Assembly: GCF_000272475.1 (NCBI RefSeq)
Contig: NZ_AKFJ01000028.1
Location: 1 to 57,300, forward strand
Length of the DNA stretch: 57,300 nt
Direction: 5' to 3'
Source: Novosphingobium sp. Rr 2-17
GTDB lineage: Bacteria; Pseudomonadota; Alphaproteobacteria; Sphingomonadales; Sphingomonadaceae
Position 1 is the first letter of the stretch, and each line of letters begins with the position of its first letter. Below the pieces are notes generated by a model, which was not told the DNA's origin, made no database searches, and worked only from the letters and a program-made list of their open reading frames with translations. The position numbers were made by a program, and so were the translations under genes. This document shows, one piece after another, positions 19,207 to 27,872 of the stretch.

Positions 19207-19478
19207 ATGCCCGACGCCTTTATTTGCGAGGCGATCCGCACCTCCACCGGTACACTCAACGGCGGCCCGATCTAGGTCGCGCCCAAGCTCTGCCGGACGA
19301 CGCGCGTGTGAACCGCAACGAAGGCACCATGGCGCTCGGGCCTCCGCTCGGCATGTGGGGTGCGCGCATAACGATGAGTGCGGTGGAGGAACTGCACCGT
19401 ACCAGTGGCCGCTATGCGATGGCGTTCATGTGGATCGGGGTCGGCCAAGGCATCGCGCTGATGCTGGAGCGGGTCTGA
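19207..19478 (+). pseudogene. remnant of beta-ketoadipyl-CoA thiolase
   Basis: The first 22 codons (MPDAFICEAIRTSTG...) match the N-terminus of PcaF-type thiolases and then hit a stop. In another frame the sequence resumes as the C-terminal end (VNRNEGTMALGPPLGMWGAR ... WIGVGQGIALMLERV). About 300 residues including the nucleophilic cysteine are gone. In the remaining part the conserved histidine motif GHP reads GPP, and the C-terminal catalytic cysteine of CIGxGQG reads Trp. This is a dead stub made by deletion followed by drift. It mirrors the CoA-transferase damage upstream. Confidence 0.88.
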
Positions 19479-19620
19479 CCTATAAAGGGGCCACCCCGCC
19501 CCGAAGCCGGTTCGGGCGTTGCCATCGCGCGGGCCGTGGTTTGGGCGCGAGCATCGTCACCATAAATCAGGATGATATCGCTTATCGTCATGTGCTTGCC
19601 GGTTTCGTAATGCCGGAGGA

Positions 19621-20283
19621 TCAGAACCGGTATTGTATGCCGCCATAGAGGATGAGCGGATTGAGCTGCAGGCGGGCCGTGCCGGGGGCGGAGCCGCCGG
19701 GTGTGGGCAGCGTAAAGCGGCTGTTGGCGCTGGTCCAGGTTTTGATACCGGAGGCGAACAGGCCGAACTTCCGGTTGATCGGTACGTCGATGCCCCACGT
19801 GACTGCTGGCCCGGTCGCATTCTCGACCTTCACATCCTGCAGCACGCCGTCCTTAGTGCCAAATATAATGGTCCAGCTGAAGCCGCCACCGATATAGGGG
19901 CGCACGCCGCGCGGACGGCCGAAATGGTACCTCGCGGTATAGACACCGGGACCATAAGTGACCTTGCCGAGCGTCCCCGCTCCCGCCAGCGTACCCGCGG
20001 CGGTGAGTTTCGTGGTCGGCGGGACGCCGACCGTCGCTGCCACTGAGATATCGGGAGTGATGAAATACCCCAATTCGACGCCCGCAGTCACATTATCCGA
20101 CAAAGTACCGTTCGCACCGGCCAATGGCTGACCAGCAATTTTCACTTTGGCGTCTTCGTCGAAATCGACAAATCCAGGGCCTACCCGGATATAAAACCGT
20201 TCCGGTCGATCCGCCGTCTGCGCCTCGGCCGTCGACGCGGCCATGCCGGTTACCGCCGCCGTAATCACCAGTGCGAGCCTCAT
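19621..20283 (-). CDS. OmpW family outer membrane protein
   Basis: A 220-residue protein with a signal peptide (about residues 1-22, ending AEAQ), alternating amphipathic beta strands and a terminal aromatic residue (GGIQYRF) typical of outer membrane barrels. The pattern YIRVGPGFVDFDED near the start and the PYIGGGFSWTIIF segment fit OmpW/AlkL, 8-stranded barrels that let hydrophobic compounds cross the outer membrane. Its place next to the benzyl/benzoate genes suggests uptake of aromatic substrates. It converges with the thiolase remnant. Confidence 0.85.
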   Translation of the reverse strand: MRLALVITAAVTGMAASTAEAQTADRPERFYIRVGPGFVDFDEDAKVKIAGQPLAGANGTLSDNVTAGVELGYFITPDISVAATVGVPPTTKLTAAGTLAGAGTLGKVTYGPGVYTARYHFGRPRGVRPYIGGGFSWTIIFGTKDGVLQDVKVENATGPAVTWGIDVPINRKFGLFASGIKTWTSANSRFTLPTPGGSAPGTARLQLNPLILYGGIQYRF

Positions 20284-20578
20284 CTGTTACTTTCCTCTCT
20301 TCTATGGGATCGATCCGTCGGGCGGATCGGCCGCGTTTTTATAAAATATGTTCGCGGTCAGCGGATGGTGGCGCTGGCCGCTTGCGCTTCGACGACGAAG
20401 TTGGCCAGATGGCGCCCGCCCCCAATCGCGTCCGCCTGCTTGAGCCGAGCTCTCGGCGGCGTAGTGGGTGACGACGGAGCGGGACGTCGGTTGCTGGAAA
20501 TGGCGTGGTGGCGAGTGCAGCTAAGCAGGCGCACCTTCGGGTACAAGAGTAGCGCCAAAGACGATCCGATCCGTCGCG

Positions 20579-20707
20579 TCAGTCCAGCGGAGACCTGCTA
20601 ATGCTGCCATTAACAAAAAGGCCGTCGGGTTTGAGCCGCCAAGGTATTCGCACATCTTTGGTGCCAAATACGGTATTGCGCATAAGTGTGCGCAAGTTGT
20701 CCGTCAT
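20579..20707 (-). CDS. possible 42-residue small protein
   Basis: A short frame starting ATG 20707, preceded by GGAGAGG at suitable spacing, encoding MTDNLRTLMRNTVFG and 27 further residues, with a lower GC content than its surroundings. I recognise no family. It may be a gene start left behind by decay or a real small gene; support is only the start region. Confidence 0.25.
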   Translation of the reverse strand: MTDNLRTLMRNTVFGTKDVRIPWRLKPDGLFVNGSISRSPLD

Positions 20708-21001
20708 CAATCCTCTCCTCGCGGCTCATCGACCGCTTATCATTTTTTGATCTGAGCCGTGCATCGCCGCACTTCTGCATTTCGATGGTGCAAGGGTAAG
20801 GGCCGCATTAAGACCTCGTCCAATACAGATCACGCATCTCGCGAATACCCTAGGGGTGTTGCCAAAATATCGAGCTTGAGGAGCGATTGACTTGACCTGA
20901 TAGCATCGCGCGAATTCAGTGTTGTTTGCAGCAACGCCGTCGGCGACCGAACCGCCTCATCAGGGGGGCTGAAGAACGCTGACATGCCGCCGCAAGCCAG
21001 G

Positions 21002-21056
21002 GCCTTCATCCGCTAAGCGCTGACGATCTTTTGAGGCCAGATCGACGGATGAAGGC
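21002..21056. repeat. 11-base perfect inverted repeat
   Basis: GCCTTCATCCG at 21002-21012 and its exact complement at 21046-21056, separated by 33 bases. The loop has no long open frame. It could be an operator, an RNA hairpin or a mobile-element end; nothing nearby decides this. Confidence 0.5.
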
Positions 21057-21071
21057 TGCTGCATCGCCAAA

Positions 21072-21093
21072 AGCCGCCATTCAAGTGGCGGCT
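21072..21093. repeat. 8-base hairpin
   Basis: AGCCGCCA and its exact complement around the 6-base loop TTCAAG. No T run follows, so it is not a clear terminator. Confidence 0.4.
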
Positions 21094-21404
21094 CTGAAAT
21101 CTCCGCTTCGTCCCAGACCCTGCCTTCTGGTGTCGACCCTTGTCAGCCGTTGAGCCTTTAATTTTCGATCTCCGAGTCCGGACGGGCGGCTTTTCGATTA
21201 CATCCGGTCGAGATTAACTGGTAAACGAATGTTCGGTTGAGCAACAATACGTGAGGATAGCCGACGGGTGGATACCCTGCTCAAGGCATAGATGAGCGAT
21301 GAACGCGATCAACTTAACATGATCCCCAGGGAACGGATGAAACAAAGTTCTCCGAGGGGCTTCTGAAATATATAGCTTTTCGCTACACCCTTTGCACAAG
21401 CGGC

Positions 21405-23813
21405 TTGGAGGCAGCGCTCATCGCTCGGATTTTTCTTTATTGCTTAAATTTCGCATTCCTCATCGCAGCCGTTTGCCTGCCTGTTGCGGCCCAGGCCATG
21501 CCGGACGATTGGCGGTCAGTCGCACAATGGCAAAAGACGGCGAGCGCGACTGAAGCACTTCTCGATCTTCCGTTGGCGCGGCGCGACCTTGTCACGATCG
21601 ATCATTGGGAGAATCTTCGCTTGGATCTGACGCTTCAGCGCGAGGAAGCCTTGATCCTAAGCGAACGCGGCACGCTCGAAGGCCGGATCGCCAAGGCGCA
21701 ACTGACGGAACTCGAAAAGGCCACGCCAAAGGGCCAAAGCGAACTCGCCTGGGTCAAGCAAAAGCGCAACGAACTGAACGCTACAATCTCTACGAAAGAA
21801 GGTCCCGCAATCGCGGCTCAGGATATTCAGGCCCGCGACGGAGTCCTGATCGAGGAAATCGATCAAATCCTACGCCAGAAGCGGCGCGAGAAGCTGTTCT
21901 CGCACGACCATCCGGTTTTGAGTGTCAGGACATGGGCGGACGCGCTCCACGATTTGCGGTTTGGCAGGATCGATGTGAAGACGCCGGTGATCCGACAGCC
22001 GCATACCGAGTTGCTGGGCGTACCCTTGATGGTGCGGCTGATGCTGATAGTGGCCATTGGCATCGCCGCTACCTTGGTTGCCCTCCGTAGCCGCCGTACC
22101 CTTCTATTGGCGATAGATCGGCGCAATGTACCGGCAGGATCGCCGCGCAGCCTACTTGGACTGGCGTTTGCGCGCGACCTGCTGGACATCGCTATACCCG
22201 CCGGCATGCTGCTCATCGTGCTCGTCAGTGTTAGGGCGCTGACGGCTGACCTCCCGTTCTTTGCCCTGCTAAGCGGGCAGATAATCCTTGCCGGGCTGAC
22301 AGTCATCTTCGCCCATTGGTTGGGGCAGAGCATCTTCCACCCCGCCTTTCCCCCAGCACAACTTGTGCGGATTCCCGATGGCCGCAGTGATGCTGCGATC
22401 GGATTGATGACCATGCTTGGCTTGGCAATGGCTGCCGATCAATTGGTCGATTATGCGGATCAGCAGCCGGGCAACTTGGCAGCGGCGGGTTCTATTTTCT
22501 TTTTCCTAATCGTCTTGGCCGCAGGCTTCCTCGCTTGGCGACTTGCCCAAGTTCTAAACGGCGCGACCGGAGCCAAGATTGCAAAGGGCAAAAACGCCAC
22601 GCAAAGTCGAAATGCAGGCAACTCAACCGATATGGTTCAGCTGGCAGCCCGGATCCTGACCGCTGTGGCTGCGGTCAGTGTGGCCGCTGCGCTTTTGGGC
22701 TACGTCGCCCTCGCGCGCTATCTGTTGATGTCGACTCTGGCGTCGTTCGCCGCTGTTTGCACCACCTTGTTTCTCTATCGTTCTCTGACAGAGGCGAGCG
22801 AACTGCTGTTCCGTAATCGCGAGAGCGCCGGTTCGCGCTATATCCAGTTGCTGCCGCTCGGCTTCGGATTTGTACTGTTCCTTTTGACCTTGCCGGTCGT
22901 TGCCATCATGTGGGGCGTCAGCGCCGAGAAGATCATCGACTGGATGCTGACGTTGAAAAACGGCGTCGCGATCGGTCAGATCCGGGTGTCGTTCGGCAGC
23001 GTAATGACGTTCGCGATGGTGTTTGTGCTGGGCTACGCTCTGACCCGCTGGCTTCAGCGGTTGCTGCATTTCGCCGTACTTGACCGGCTGCACATAGAGG
23101 CGGGAGCGCGCGCCGCCCTGCTCACCGGGTTCGGCTACCTAGGGCTTACGCTCTCGGCGCTGGTCGCCATCACGGCTGCCGGCCTCGACCTTTCCAGCCT
23201 TGCCTTCATCGCTGGCGCACTTTCGGTCGGCGTCGGCTTCGGGCTGCAATCGGTCGTCGCCAACTTCGTAAGCGGCATCATCCTGCTCATCGAGCGCCCG
23301 ATCAAAGTGGGCGACTGGATCGAGGTGGGCACGTATTCTGGCCATGTTCGCAAGATCGCGTTTCGCTCTACCCATATCGAGACATTCGACCGCCATGAAG
23401 TCATCATCCCGAACACCGATTTGATTTCAGGCAGCGTGACCAACCTTACGTATGGCGGAAGCCTGGGGCGGATTACGTTGCCGGTCGGCATCGCCTATGG
23501 CAGCGACGTGGAGATGGCTCGCACGGTGCTGCTTGGCGCTTTGAGCGGCAATCGGCGCGTGTTGAGCGACCCCGCTCCCAGCGTGGTGCTGGATAACCTT
23601 GGCGACAGCGCGATCAATCTCAAGGCCCTGTGCTTCGTCGCTAACGTGAACGAGCGCCAAGCGGTGCGCTCCGAACTCTATTTCGCGTTATTGCACGACC
23701 TGGAAAAGGCCGGGATCGGCATTCCTTTCCCTCAACGCGAGATCAGGCTGCGCACCGATGGCGCCGATGCCCGTCGAGCGCCGCCCAGTGACGGAGCAGC
23801 TACGACGCCATGA
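21405..23813 (+). CDS. large mechanosensitive ion channel of the MscS family (DUF3772 type)
   Basis: About 800 residues. An N-terminal signal peptide (ending AAQA) leads into a helical periplasmic domain (about 30-190), then roughly ten membrane segments (about 205-640) and the conserved MscS core (SLAFIAGALSVGVGFGLQSVVANF, ERPIKVGDWIEVG, FDRHEVIIPNTDLISG). Such channels open on membrane tension and protect against hypo-osmotic shock. The start is unclear: the frame opens with TTG 21405, which has no upstream binding site, while GGAGG at 21407-21411 is correctly spaced for ATC 21420. The stop overlaps the next gene (ATGA). Confidence 0.87.
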   Translation: MEAALIARIFLYCLNFAFLIAAVCLPVAAQAMPDDWRSVAQWQKTASATEALLDLPLARRDLVTIDHWENLRLDLTLQREEALILSERGTLEGRIAKAQLTELEKATPKGQSELAWVKQKRNELNATISTKEGPAIAAQDIQARDGVLIEEIDQILRQKRREKLFSHDHPVLSVRTWADALHDLRFGRIDVKTPVIRQPHTELLGVPLMVRLMLIVAIGIAATLVALRSRRTLLLAIDRRNVPAGSPRSLLGLAFARDLLDIAIPAGMLLIVLVSVRALTADLPFFALLSGQIILAGLTVIFAHWLGQSIFHPAFPPAQLVRIPDGRSDAAIGLMTMLGLAMAADQLVDYADQQPGNLAAAGSIFFFLIVLAAGFLAWRLAQVLNGATGAKIAKGKNATQSRNAGNSTDMVQLAARILTAVAAVSVAAALLGYVALARYLLMSTLASFAAVCTTLFLYRSLTEASELLFRNRESAGSRYIQLLPLGFGFVLFLLTLPVVAIMWGVSAEKIIDWMLTLKNGVAIGQIRVSFGSVMTFAMVFVLGYALTRWLQRLLHFAVLDRLHIEAGARAALLTGFGYLGLTLSALVAITAAGLDLSSLAFIAGALSVGVGFGLQSVVANFVSGIILLIERPIKVGDWIEVGTYSGHVRKIAFRSTHIETFDRHEVIIPNTDLISGSVTNLTYGGSLGRITLPVGIAYGSDVEMARTVLLGALSGNRRVLSDPAPSVVLDNLGDSAINLKALCFVANVNERQAVRSELYFALLHDLEKAGIGIPFPQREIRLRTDGADARRAPPSDGAATTP

Positions 23814-24835
23814 ACCCTGCCATTGGAATCGCGATCTACGGCACGCGCATGTATGATCGCCAATCCCTGAGCACCGCCAATGCCGCGCACGGCTTCTCCC
23901 TGCAGTTCATCGAAGCTCCGCTGACGGCTTTATCGGCCAAGCTGGCCGCGGGCTGCCAAGTGGCATGCGTCTTTGTAAACGATGCGGTTGATCGTCCCGT
24001 CCTGGAAGCGCTCGGACAAGTGGGCGTCAATCTCTTGGCCTTGCGGTGCGCAGGCTACAACAACGTGGATCTTGCTGCGGCCGAGGAACTGGGAATTGTG
24101 GTGGTGCGCGTGCCTGCCTATTCCCCCCATGCGGTATCCGAATTCACGATCGGGCTATTGCTCTCCCTCGATCGCAAGATCCATCGCGCCTGGGCGCGGG
24201 TCCGGGAAAACAACTTCGCTCTAGACGGGCTCGTCGGTCGCAACCTTCACGGTCGGGTGGCAGGCGTGGTCGGTACCGGGCAAATCGGCGCTCTGGTGGC
24301 GCGCGCGCTTCGGGCGGGGTTCGGATGCGAGGTGCTCGCCGCCGATCCGATCGTTGACCAGGAACTGGTGGATATCGGCGTGCGCTATGTCGAGCGGGAC
24401 GTGCTTTTGCGTGAGGCGGAGATCATCACCCTGCATTGCCCACTGACCCCCGATACGCGCCATTTGATCGATGCGCGCGCGCTGAGCGCCGCCAGGCCCG
24501 GCCTAGTCATCGTGAACACCAGCCGCGGCGCCTTGATCGACAGCGCCGCACTGATCGACGCGCTTAAGCAGCGTCAGGTCGCAGGGGTTGCGCTCGACGT
24601 CTACGAGCAGGAGGCAGGCATCTTCTTCGACGATCTTTCGAGCGAGATCATCGACGACGACGTGCTGCAGCGATTGCTCACGTTCCCCAACGTGTTGATG
24701 ACCGGGCACCAGGCCTTCCTGACCGAGGAAGCGCTGGCGGCAATAGCCCAGACCACGCTCCAAAGTGTCGAGGACTTCGCCGCTGGCCGCCCGCTGCCTA
24801 CTCGGGTGATTGCCGCGCAAGTCCGAGCGGCTTGA
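23810..24835 (+). CDS. D-2-hydroxyacid dehydrogenase (D-lactate dehydrogenase type)
   Basis: A 341-residue NAD-dependent dehydrogenase that interconverts 2-oxoacids and D-2-hydroxyacids. The nucleotide turn is GVVGTGQIG (about 148-156); the catalytic arginine is in NTSRGALID, the glutamate in VYEQEAG and the histidine in MTGHQAFLTEEAL. The opening MNPAIGIAIYGTRMYD and the length fit the LdhA group. It is translationally coupled to the mechanosensitive channel gene. Confidence 0.88.
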   Translation: MNPAIGIAIYGTRMYDRQSLSTANAAHGFSLQFIEAPLTALSAKLAAGCQVACVFVNDAVDRPVLEALGQVGVNLLALRCAGYNNVDLAAAEELGIVVVRVPAYSPHAVSEFTIGLLLSLDRKIHRAWARVRENNFALDGLVGRNLHGRVAGVVGTGQIGALVARALRAGFGCEVLAADPIVDQELVDIGVRYVERDVLLREAEIITLHCPLTPDTRHLIDARALSAARPGLVIVNTSRGALIDSAALIDALKQRQVAGVALDVYEQEAGIFFDDLSSEIIDDDVLQRLLTFPNVLMTGHQAFLTEEALAAIAQTTLQSVEDFAAGRPLPTRVIAAQVRAA

Positions 24836-24862
24836 GCGAAGCGCGGGCGATACGGCTTCGCT
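24835..24862 (+). terminator. hairpin after the hydroxyacid dehydrogenase
   Basis: AGCGAAGC and its exact complement around a 12-base loop, starting at the stop codon. The following bases (GTCGATCT) are not T-rich, so it is a weak Rho-independent terminator at best. Confidence 0.35.
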
Positions 24863-25160
24863 GTCGATCTGCCCAACTTTGCACTTGATGCTTCTACAGG
24901 CGGCGCTGACTTTGACAGCGCGTACTGCGAGCTTGGCGACTTATGCGGCCTGCACTTCCGGAGCGATTATTTCGGTCTGTATGCCAGCCAACGTTCGCCT
25001 CCCGCTGAGATTGACAAGCTAATCCTCTCATATCGCAACCGTGTTCTCTCGAACGCGCTGCTGGCCGAACCGCGGCGTCGTATCCATGTCAATAAACGTG
25101 CCGGCGAGGCAAAGATGTATTTATGCGGACCCGGCTTACCGGGTCCGCCTGGGGTTGAGG
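24836..25160. other. 325-base convergent intergenic region
   Basis: It holds a hairpin at each end (24835-24862 and 25125-25148). I see no gene between them. Confidence 0.5.
25125..25148 (-). terminator. terminator hairpin of the secreted-protein gene
   Basis: GCGGACCCGG and its exact complement around the tetraloop CTTA, 12 bases after the stop of the minus-strand gene. On the transcript it is followed by AUAAAU, a weak U-containing tail. Confidence 0.6.
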
Positions 25161-26015
25161 TCAGAAACGGCGGTGGTCGTCGCCATCGATGAGGTCGCAG
25201 GTTCCGTTGAATGCGTAAGGGTCGAGACCCCGGATACTGATCTGCCCGCTCCGGCGGTTGATGGTCACGGACGGCTTGTTCATGCCGTTGAGCCGATACT
25301 TCGCGCGGATGACGTCAGGCCCTATCTCGACGTCGTACAAGTCCCACCAGCCGTCATTGCCGCGGCTGTTGATCGGCGGGACTAGCTTCTTGGGAAGACG
25401 AATATGTCCGCCGCCGGGCCAGAACTGCAAGGAGATCGAGGCGTCGAACTGCTGCCCTGTCATCTCGGTACGGTTTCCGTAGTCGTAGCGCTTGGTGCGG
25501 CTGTTCCATGAATATCCGTAAGTGGTCGCAAAGCCCGGCCGCTGCCCGTCGCCGAAGCATACCAGTCCGAGATCGACGTTCTGGCCATCGACCTGATAGC
25601 GGCCCTGTCCGCGGTCGCGGTCCTCGACGTAGCTGGGCGACTGGCGCTGATTGGACGATGAACTGCCGTAGCCGTAGCTCTGGCTCGGACGATAGCTGCT
25701 GCCCCCGTTCGACCCTCGACGTTCCTCACGCTGGTTGCAGTCCGGGGCCGGCGAACTGGTGATCGAAGCGTAACGACCGTCCATCGTCGCCACCGTTACA
25801 CATTGTCGGCTGGCGGAGTTCCACCAGTAGGAATAGCTGCGATCGTCACCTTTCTCGGATTTGACGAAGCTATAGCCGCGCGACTTGATCTGGGTTTCCG
25901 CGCCCGCCGCGCGTGCGCCGACCAGATCGTTCAACGCGGAAGGCGTCTGCGCATGCGCGGTCCCTATCATGTTGGCTAGTATGAGAACCGAAGCGGAAAT
26001 GATTGGCTTTGTCAT
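25161..26015 (-). CDS. secreted protein of unknown function
   Basis: A 284-residue protein with a clear signal peptide (MTKPIISASVLILANMIG to AHAQ). The mature part has a YSYWWN motif and a cysteine pair (RQCVTV, APDCNQ) in the first 100 residues, a Ser/Tyr/Gln-rich low-complexity linker (about 105-140), and a C-terminal beta-rich domain (about 145-284) with FWPGGGHIRLPKKLVPPI. ATG 26015 has GAGAGG upstream; the longer frame to 26081 lacks one. I do not recognise a named family for the C-terminal domain. Export to the periplasm is inferred. Confidence 0.7.
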   Translation of the reverse strand: MTKPIISASVLILANMIGTAHAQTPSALNDLVGARAAGAETQIKSRGYSFVKSEKGDDRSYSYWWNSASRQCVTVATMDGRYASITSSPAPDCNQREERRGSNGGSSYRPSQSYGYGSSSSNQRQSPSYVEDRDRGQGRYQVDGQNVDLGLVCFGDGQRPGFATTYGYSWNSRTKRYDYGNRTEMTGQQFDASISLQFWPGGGHIRLPKKLVPPINSRGNDGWWDLYDVEIGPDVIRAKYRLNGMNKPSVTINRRSGQISIRGLDPYAFNGTCDLIDGDDHRRF

Positions 26016-27152
26016 TTTTTTACACCTCTCCACGACTGGAAGTCTTATTAAAGCACGGGCGCCTAAAACGCTCCATTTCATGGCTGCGCTATTACGGCTT
26101 CCATGATCGCAAGCCGCCCGCGTCTGTCATCGTCGCCAACACTCGACCGGGTGATCAGTAAGGTGGCCCATCGCGTTATTTGGGTGCGGACCAATTCAAA
26201 AAAACTTCGCGGCAGACGCAGACGGTTGATCCGGGATTACTCTGAGTTGGCTATCGCAAAGCTCATTGCCTCGGGGGTTACTATTCTGAATAGCCCTTAG
26301 ATTTCTGGACGCCTTCGATCCTAATTTTGAGGACAGGAGGCGATGATGGGGAAGCGCAAGTTCCCCAATTCGCCAGATAGAGATGGAGAACGAAGTAGCG
26401 TTCCATCAGCTTTGCGGGATCGCCCTTGAAGTTGCCCCATTCGTACGAATTGGTGAAGCTTGTGGCGGTGATCCGGGCACGCGTTGACAGAGCGCGCAAC
26501 GCCTCCCGATCGGCTACATCGGGCGGACGGTCGAGCGCCTGGAACTCGCAATAGTGATATCGCTCATCGGCGCGTTCTTATGAACGAGTGCGATTGGGCA
26601 AGCCCGTCATAGTGGATCGAGAACTCCGTTCGTTTCCACCAGATGAAGCGCCCCGGCCGAGTGACACGCCGCTGTAAACGCGCCACCATTGTCCGGTATG
26701 TCGCATCCACTGAACGTCAAAGTTGTCCGGCCCTAGCCGGTCAATCCGCGCGAAGGGCGCATCAAACTCGTCGCTGCGATTGGGCGCCATGCCCAACCGG
26801 TAACGCTGCATGAAGCGATATCGCCCCGCCGCATAGCCGACTTCCAGCAAGCAGATTGCGAATGATCGGCCAATGTGCGGCAACCACCGTGAAGGGTATG
26901 GTTTTTGCGCGAAAAGGCAGCGTCCTGGCGACAACTACAAAGCTCATGACCTTGTTGAGAATGACCGCTTCCAGAGCCGCAAACCGAAACATACCGAATA
27001 AGGATCGGCAAACGGAATTCTGCGCCGCCAATGCCGATGAGGCGAGTCGCCCAAAGTTCCCATAATCGCACCGCTCGCAAAGGCGGCCGGGCGGTTCGGC
27101 TCAACGGACTTATATTGTGTCATGTGACATTGCGCCGAAGACTTGCGTGCGT
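26016..27152. other. 1.1 kb region of gene debris
   Basis: Apart from the fragment at 26281-26574, a minus-strand frame at 26578-26830 (…FDAPFARIDRLGPDNFDVQWMRHTGQWWRVYSGV…) has protein-like composition and may be the tail of another lost gene. It is interrupted upstream by frame changes and I cannot name it. No intact gene, RNA or transposase is visible between the secreted-protein gene and modC. Confidence 0.45.
26281..26574 (-). pseudogene. truncated fragment of a conserved hypothetical protein
   Basis: The minus strand encodes ERYHYCEFQALDRPPDVADR... SFTNSYEWGNFKGDPAKLMERYF...LYLANWGT. This resembles, from memory, the N-terminal part of a widespread conserved hypothetical family whose members run to several hundred residues. 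Here no in-frame start exists (a stop lies just upstream and the nearest ATG is in another frame) and the similarity ends at NWGT. It reads as debris of a deleted gene. Confidence 0.5.
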
Positions 27153-27872
27153 TCATGCCCCTTCATTCGCAAGCCACAGCGACAGTTGGGATTCCGGATT
27201 GTCCAATATTGACCGAGTTTCCCCCTGCTCGACCGTCCTCCCGCCCGAGATGAAGCAGACCTGATCCGCGCAACGGGCAGCGTCTTCGACGTCGTGGGAT
27301 ACGAAAATGATGGGCATTGGCGTGGTGGCCCTGATCTCCGACAGCAGCCGGTGGAGGGATCGTCGCGTCGGCTGATCCACGGCGGAGAACGGTTCGTCCA
27401 GCAGCAATACCTTGGGATTGCGGGCGAGCGCGCGCGCCAGCGCCACCCGCTGCTGTTGACCACCCGAGAGCGCAGCCGGGAGGCGCCCGCCAAGATCGCC
27501 CAGATGGACACGCTCAAGCAGAATTTCGACTCGCTCCCTGCGTACCTGCGGCCTGGTATCGAGCATGGCTTCCGCCACATTGGCGGCTGCGGTCAGATGG
27601 GGGAACAGCGCGTAAGACTGGAAGACCAGCCCTGTTCGACGGTCTCTTGCCGGGCGATCAATGCCCCCGCGGCTATCGAGCCAGGTCTCCCCATCGCAGG
27701 CGATGTGCCCCTGCCTAGGCCGGTAAAGTCCGGCGACGGACCGCAGCACGGTCGTCTTGCCGGCCCCCGAGGGACCGACAAGCGCAAGTGTCTGGCCTGG
27801 GGCAAGCTCGATGGCGACATCGAGGACGATGCGCCCCGTCTGCTTCAGCCTGATGGAAATGCCGTTAATCAT
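27153..27872 (-). CDS. modC: molybdate ABC transporter, ATP-binding protein
   Basis: A 239-residue ATPase that powers molybdate import. Walker A is GPSGAGKT, the Q-loop is VFQSYALF, the signature is LSGGQQQR, Walker B is VLLLDEP and the switch is VSHD. It is much shorter than the roughly 350-residue E. coli protein because the C-terminal TOBE/Mop molybdate-sensing domain is missing. It overlaps modB by 8 bases in the order modA-modB-modC. Confidence 0.88.
   Translation of the reverse strand: MINGISIRLKQTGRIVLDVAIELAPGQTLALVGPSGAGKTTVLRSVAGLYRPRQGHIACDGETWLDSRGGIDRPARDRRTGLVFQSYALFPHLTAAANVAEAMLDTRPQVRRERVEILLERVHLGDLGGRLPAALSGGQQQRVALARALARNPKVLLLDEPFSAVDQPTRRSLHRLLSEIRATTPMPIIFVSHDVEDAARCADQVCFISGGRTVEQGETRSILDNPESQLSLWLANEGA

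Larger units (their letters stand above)
20284..21404. other. 1.1 kb mostly non-coding region with inverted repeats
   Basis: Between ompW and the MscS-type gene I see no convincing full gene. The region contains the OmpW upstream region (AT-rich around 20338), a 42-codon frame with a good ribosome binding site, and two perfect inverted repeats (21002-21056 and 21072-21093). A frame of 78 codons at 20365-20601 and one of 61 codons at 21214-21399 look non-coding. Confidence 0.45.

Noticed and set aside
19412..19820. Minus-strand frames over the thiolase stub and ompW end
   Set aside because: They overlap a clear OmpW gene in another frame and have no family-like sequence.
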